A stretch of 34,845 nucleotides of DNA, taken from NCBI RefSeq assembly GCF_017811755.1, contig NZ_JADDJF010000035.1, positions 1-34,845 on the forward strand. Reading direction: 5' to 3'. A program made the translations under genes and the position numbers. The notes under the pieces were generated by a model. That model worked only from the letters and a program-made list of their open reading frames with translations. It did no database searches and was not told the DNA's origin. This DNA is from Pararhodobacter sp. SW119 (GTDB taxonomy: Bacteria > Pseudomonadota > Alphaproteobacteria > Rhodobacterales > Rhodobacteraceae). Numbering within the stretch: position 1 is the stretch's first letter; each line of letters begins with the position of its first letter. Shown one piece after another: positions 32,486-34,845 of this stretch.

Positions 32486-33468
32486 CAGCGCCCCTCGTCG
32501 ATATTGCCGATCTGGTCATCGGTTACGACACCGGAATGCGCCAGGTACGCGCGCTCGATGGGGCCAGCCTGCGGATCGACGAGGACGAGACACTGGCCAT
32601 CGTCGGTGAAAGCGGCTCGGGCAAGACGACGCTGGGCATGGCCGCCGGACGCCTGTTGCCGCCCGAGGCGAAGGTCATCGGCGGCAGCATCCACGTCGCC
32701 GGTGTCGATGTCACGCGCGCCGACGATGAAGCCCTGCGGCGGCTGCGACATGACAAGCTGGGCTTCGTGTTCCAGAACCCCACGACGGCGCTCGACCCGA
32801 CCCTTCGCATCGGCCGGCAGGTCGCGCTGGCCATGGGCGGACGACCCCCACCGGAGGCAATCGCCGAACTGCTGTCCCGGGCCGAACTGAACGAGTCGGA
32901 GCGCATCCTGCGCGCCTTCCCGCACGAATTGTCAGGCGGGATGGCGCAGCGCGTGGTGATTGCCATGGCCATCGCCCGACGGCCGCATCTGCTGATCGCC
33001 GACGAGCCCACCGCCTCGCTCGACGCCTCGATCCGCGAGAAGGTGATGTCGACCCTGGGTCGGCTCAGGGCGGAAAGCGGGGCGAGCCTGGTGATCCTGT
33101 CGCACGACCTGCGCATGGTCGCCCGTCATGCCGACCGGGTTGCGGTCATGTATGGCGGACGCATTGTCGAGCTCGGCTCGGTAACGAGGGTCATGCAGGC
33201 ACCAGCACATCCCTACACGCGCGCGCTACTCACCGCCGCTGCGGGCAACGAACGCCCCGGCGAGCGACTTTGCCCGATCCCTGGCACACCACCCATCCTC
33301 GAAAGCCGGTGCGAGGCCTGCGCCTACGCCGACCGCTGCGCCTTCCGTGAGACCCGGTGCGACACCGAGCGTCCCGAGGCGCGGCCATTTCTCGGTCGCG
33401 AGGTCGTCTGCCACCGGGCCGAAGCGGTGATCGGCGCTCCAACACAGGCTCGGCAGGAGGACCGCTGA
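32482..33468 (+). CDS. ABC transporter ATP-binding protein (DppD/OppD family)
   Basis: A 328-residue ATPase. Walker [10 protein letters not shown] is at about residue 42, the signature is LSGGMAQRVVIAMA (about 152), Walker B is LLIADEPTASLD (about 172) and the switch His lies in LSHDLR. The C-terminal extension typical of OppD/DppD carries four Cys (CEACAYADRC, TRC and VVCHRAE) matching the iron-sulfur-type motif known in this group. It overlaps the upstream permease by ATGA and the next ATPase gene by one base (TGATG). Confidence 0.93.
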   Translation: MTAPLVDIADLVIGYDTGMRQVRALDGASLRIDEDETLAIVGESGSGKTTLGMAAGRLLPPEAKVIGGSIHVAGVDVTRADDEALRRLRHDKLGFVFQNPTTALDPTLRIGRQVALAMGGRPPPEAIAELLSRAELNESERILRAFPHELSGGMAQRVVIAMAIARRPHLLIADEPTASLDASIREKVMSTLGRLRAESGASLVILSHDLRMVARHADRVAVMYGGRIVELGSVTRVMQAPAHPYTRALLTAAAGNERPGERLCPIPGTPPILESRCEACAYADRCAFRETRCDTERPEARPFLGREVVCHRAEAVIGAPTQARQEDR

Positions 33469-34217
33469 TGGAGCCACCCGTCATTGCGCTCGAGAATGTC
33501 ACCGTCACCTATCGTAGCGGCTTCCTCGGGGGGACTGCATTCGATGCGTTGCGCGGAGTCAGCCTGAACGTCAGCGCCGGCGAAACCGTGGGATTGGTCG
33601 GAGAATCCGGGTCCGGCAAGACGACTTTGGGCCGGGTTTGCCTGGGATTGTTGCACCCGACCGCCGGCAGGATGCACTTTGCGGGGACGCCCTTCGGCGG
33701 CCTGCGGCAGCGGCGCGGGCAGCTTTCGGTGGTCCTTCAGCATCCCGAGTGGGCGCTCAATCCGCGACTGCGATGCGGTCGGTCGGTCGACGAGCCGCTG
33801 ATCTTGACCGGAGTGCCTGCCGCCGCGCGGCGCAAGCGCGTCGCCGAGATCCTCGAGCAGGTTGGCCTCGACCCCAGTTTCGCCGCGCGACTGCCCGGTC
33901 AGCTTTCCGGTGGGCAAAGACAGCGCGTCGCCATCGCCCGCGCGCTGGTCACGCGCCCCCGCTTCATCGTCTTCGACGAGGCGGTCAGCGCGCTCGACGT
34001 CTCGGTCCAGGCGCAGGTCCTCAACCTGATCCGCGATCTTCAGGAACGCCATGACTTTGGTGCACTCTTTATCTCGCACGACATTGCCGCGACCCGCTAT
34101 GTCAGTCACCGCATCGCGGTGATGCTGAAAGGCGAGATTGTCGAGGACGGTCCGGCCGGCAAATTCTACGCATCGCCGGAACACCCGTACAGCCGCGCTC
34201 TGCTGGCGGCCGTATGA
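33468..34217 (+). CDS. ABC transporter ATP-binding protein (DppF/OppF family, short)
   Basis: A 249-residue ATPase, shorter than the 320-330 residues usual for OppF/DppF because it lacks the C-terminal oligopeptide extension. The catalytic core is complete: Walker [10 protein letters not shown] (about residue 44), Q-loop VLQHPEWALNPRL, signature [14 protein letters not shown] and Walker B FIVFDEAVSALD, in which the common DEPT is DEAV. The switch His is in ISHDIA. I chose ATG at 33468, which overlaps the DppD-type stop; the open frame further upstream lies on that gene. It overlaps the next gene by ATGA. Confidence 0.9.
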   Translation: MEPPVIALENVTVTYRSGFLGGTAFDALRGVSLNVSAGETVGLVGESGSGKTTLGRVCLGLLHPTAGRMHFAGTPFGGLRQRRGQLSVVLQHPEWALNPRLRCGRSVDEPLILTGVPAAARRKRVAEILEQVGLDPSFAARLPGQLSGGQRQRVAIARALVTRPRFIVFDEAVSALDVSVQAQVLNLIRDLQERHDFGALFISHDIAATRYVSHRIAVMLKGEIVEDGPAGKFYASPEHPYSRALLAAV

Positions 34218-34845
34218 CCGGGCGGTTGAGCGCGGCGCTGGTCGCGGCGGCAATTGCTGTATCGGCCCAACCGGCACTTCCCGACACCGCCGACAATCCC
34301 GCGGAACTGGCGCGCACCTGGAATGCCGCGCGGGTCTGGTTGCCTCGCGAACCGGGGCGGGCGACCGGCATTGCCGAACTTGCCAAGGCAGAGGTTTCGG
34401 GCTTGATCGTCCTCTATGCCCACGGATGTGACGGGATCACGCGCATCACTGACGAAAGCGCGCGCTTCCTCGCCCGTGCGGGGCACGCGGTGATCGCACC
34501 CGACAGTTTTGCGCGCCAGCGGAAGCCAGTGAGTTGCGTTCCTGCCCGTCAACAGGGCAGCTTGCATCGCGAGGTCCTGGCTTGGCGGCACGCCGAACTC
34601 TCATTTGCGCTCGACGCATTGGGCGAAATCGCCGCGCTGAATGAGCTACCGGTTGTGCTGATGGGCCATTCCGAGGGCGCGATAGCGGTCGCCACGCTGG
34701 AGGTATTTCCGGTCGCGGCGCGAGTGATCGAGGGCTGGACCTGTCACGCCGGCTGGCCCGAATACAGAGGTCTGAATACCGCTGGAGACGAGCCGGTCCT
34801 CGCGCTCGTCGGCGAGAACGATCCCTGGTTCCGGCAACCTGTTCT
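34214..34845 (+). CDS. Exported alpha/beta hydrolase, dienelactone-hydrolase-like (partial, cut by window end)
   Basis: The first 210 residues of a hydrolase; the end is outside the window. A signal peptide is likely (LSAALVAAAIAVSAQPALP). The alpha/beta-hydrolase fold is supported by the strand VSGLIVLYAHGCDGI, where the oxyanion HG is seen, and by the nucleophile elbow GHSEG with Ser153. The acid may be the Asp in VGENDPW near the cut end. It starts in an ATGA overlap with the ABC ATPase, so it is the sixth gene of the importer operon. It may process the substrate in the periplasm before uptake. Confidence 0.75.
   Translation, partial: MTGRLSAALVAAAIAVSAQPALPDTADNPAELARTWNAARVWLPREPGRATGIAELAKAEVSGLIVLYAHGCDGITRITDESARFLARAGHAVIAPDSFARQRKPVSCVPARQQGSLHREVLAWRHAELSFALDALGEIAALNELPVVLMGHSEGAIAVATLEVFPVAARVIEGWTCHAGWPEYRGLNTAGDEPVLALVGENDPWFRQPV

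Overview
The window looks like chromosomal DNA of a high-GC alphaproteobacterium of the Rhodobacterales (Paracoccaceae/Roseobacteraceae type). The basis is family recognition only: the Yej importer, the conserved OmpR-type regulator beside ribA, the sox genes, and a recurrent intergenic element I associate with this order. Genes are tightly packed in co-directional operons with many ATGA overlaps.

Layout. (1) 0.5-9.5 kb, plus strand: a complete yejABEF-type oligopeptide ABC importer, followed by three overlapping genes (PLP-dependent lyase, M24 metallohydrolase, Asp/Glu-racemase/EutA-like protein). Together they resemble part of the ectoine/hydroxyectoine utilisation set and suggest import and breakdown of a small amidated or peptide-like nitrogen compound. 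(2) 9.5-9.9 kb: a YaiI-type protein. (3) 10.0-14.4 kb: the most unusual locus. On the minus strand lie a subtilase, a 101-residue Ser-Arg-Pro repeat protein and an HPr-kinase-like P-loop protein fused to a PqqD domain. Divergent to them is an ECF sigma/anti-sigma pair. Subtilase and repeat protein share the same leader and the same SRPSRPS motif. Three matching ECF-type promoters (GGAAT-N16/17-CGTT) sit in front of the sigma gene, the subtilase and the repeat protein. I propose an ECF-controlled, exported, possibly Ser-modified peptide system. (4) 14.8-18.0 kb: soxY, soxZ, a dihaem cytochrome c and a flavocytochrome c sulfide dehydrogenase flavoprotein, i.e. periplasmic sulfur oxidation without soxXABCD here. 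(5) 18.0-19.8 kb: a DUF4376-like/DUF2793 pair of phage or gene-transfer-agent type. (6) 20.0-25.1 kb: xthA, two tandem terminator-tipped small-RNA-like copies, an OmpR-family regulator, ribA, an L,D-transpeptidase-like gene, a GNAT acetyltransferase and a ClpP-like periplasmic protein. (7) 25.3-26.6 kb: a recurrent intergenic repeat, tRNA-Arg(CCT), a tyrosine-integrase remnant and an IS630 fragment, marking a decayed integration site. (8) 26.6-34.8 kb: a catabolic cassette of RpiR regulator and amidase, divergent from a peptide/nickel-type ABC importer (SBP, two permeases, two ATPases) and a hydrolase cut by the window end. A palindrome lies inside the importer promoter.

An 11-bp tandem repeat (consensus TGGCARRCGTA) occurs as short arrays in three separate intergenic regions (about 0.3, 14.4 and 25.4 kb). 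All functional statements rest on reading the sequence and on family knowledge; no searches were run.
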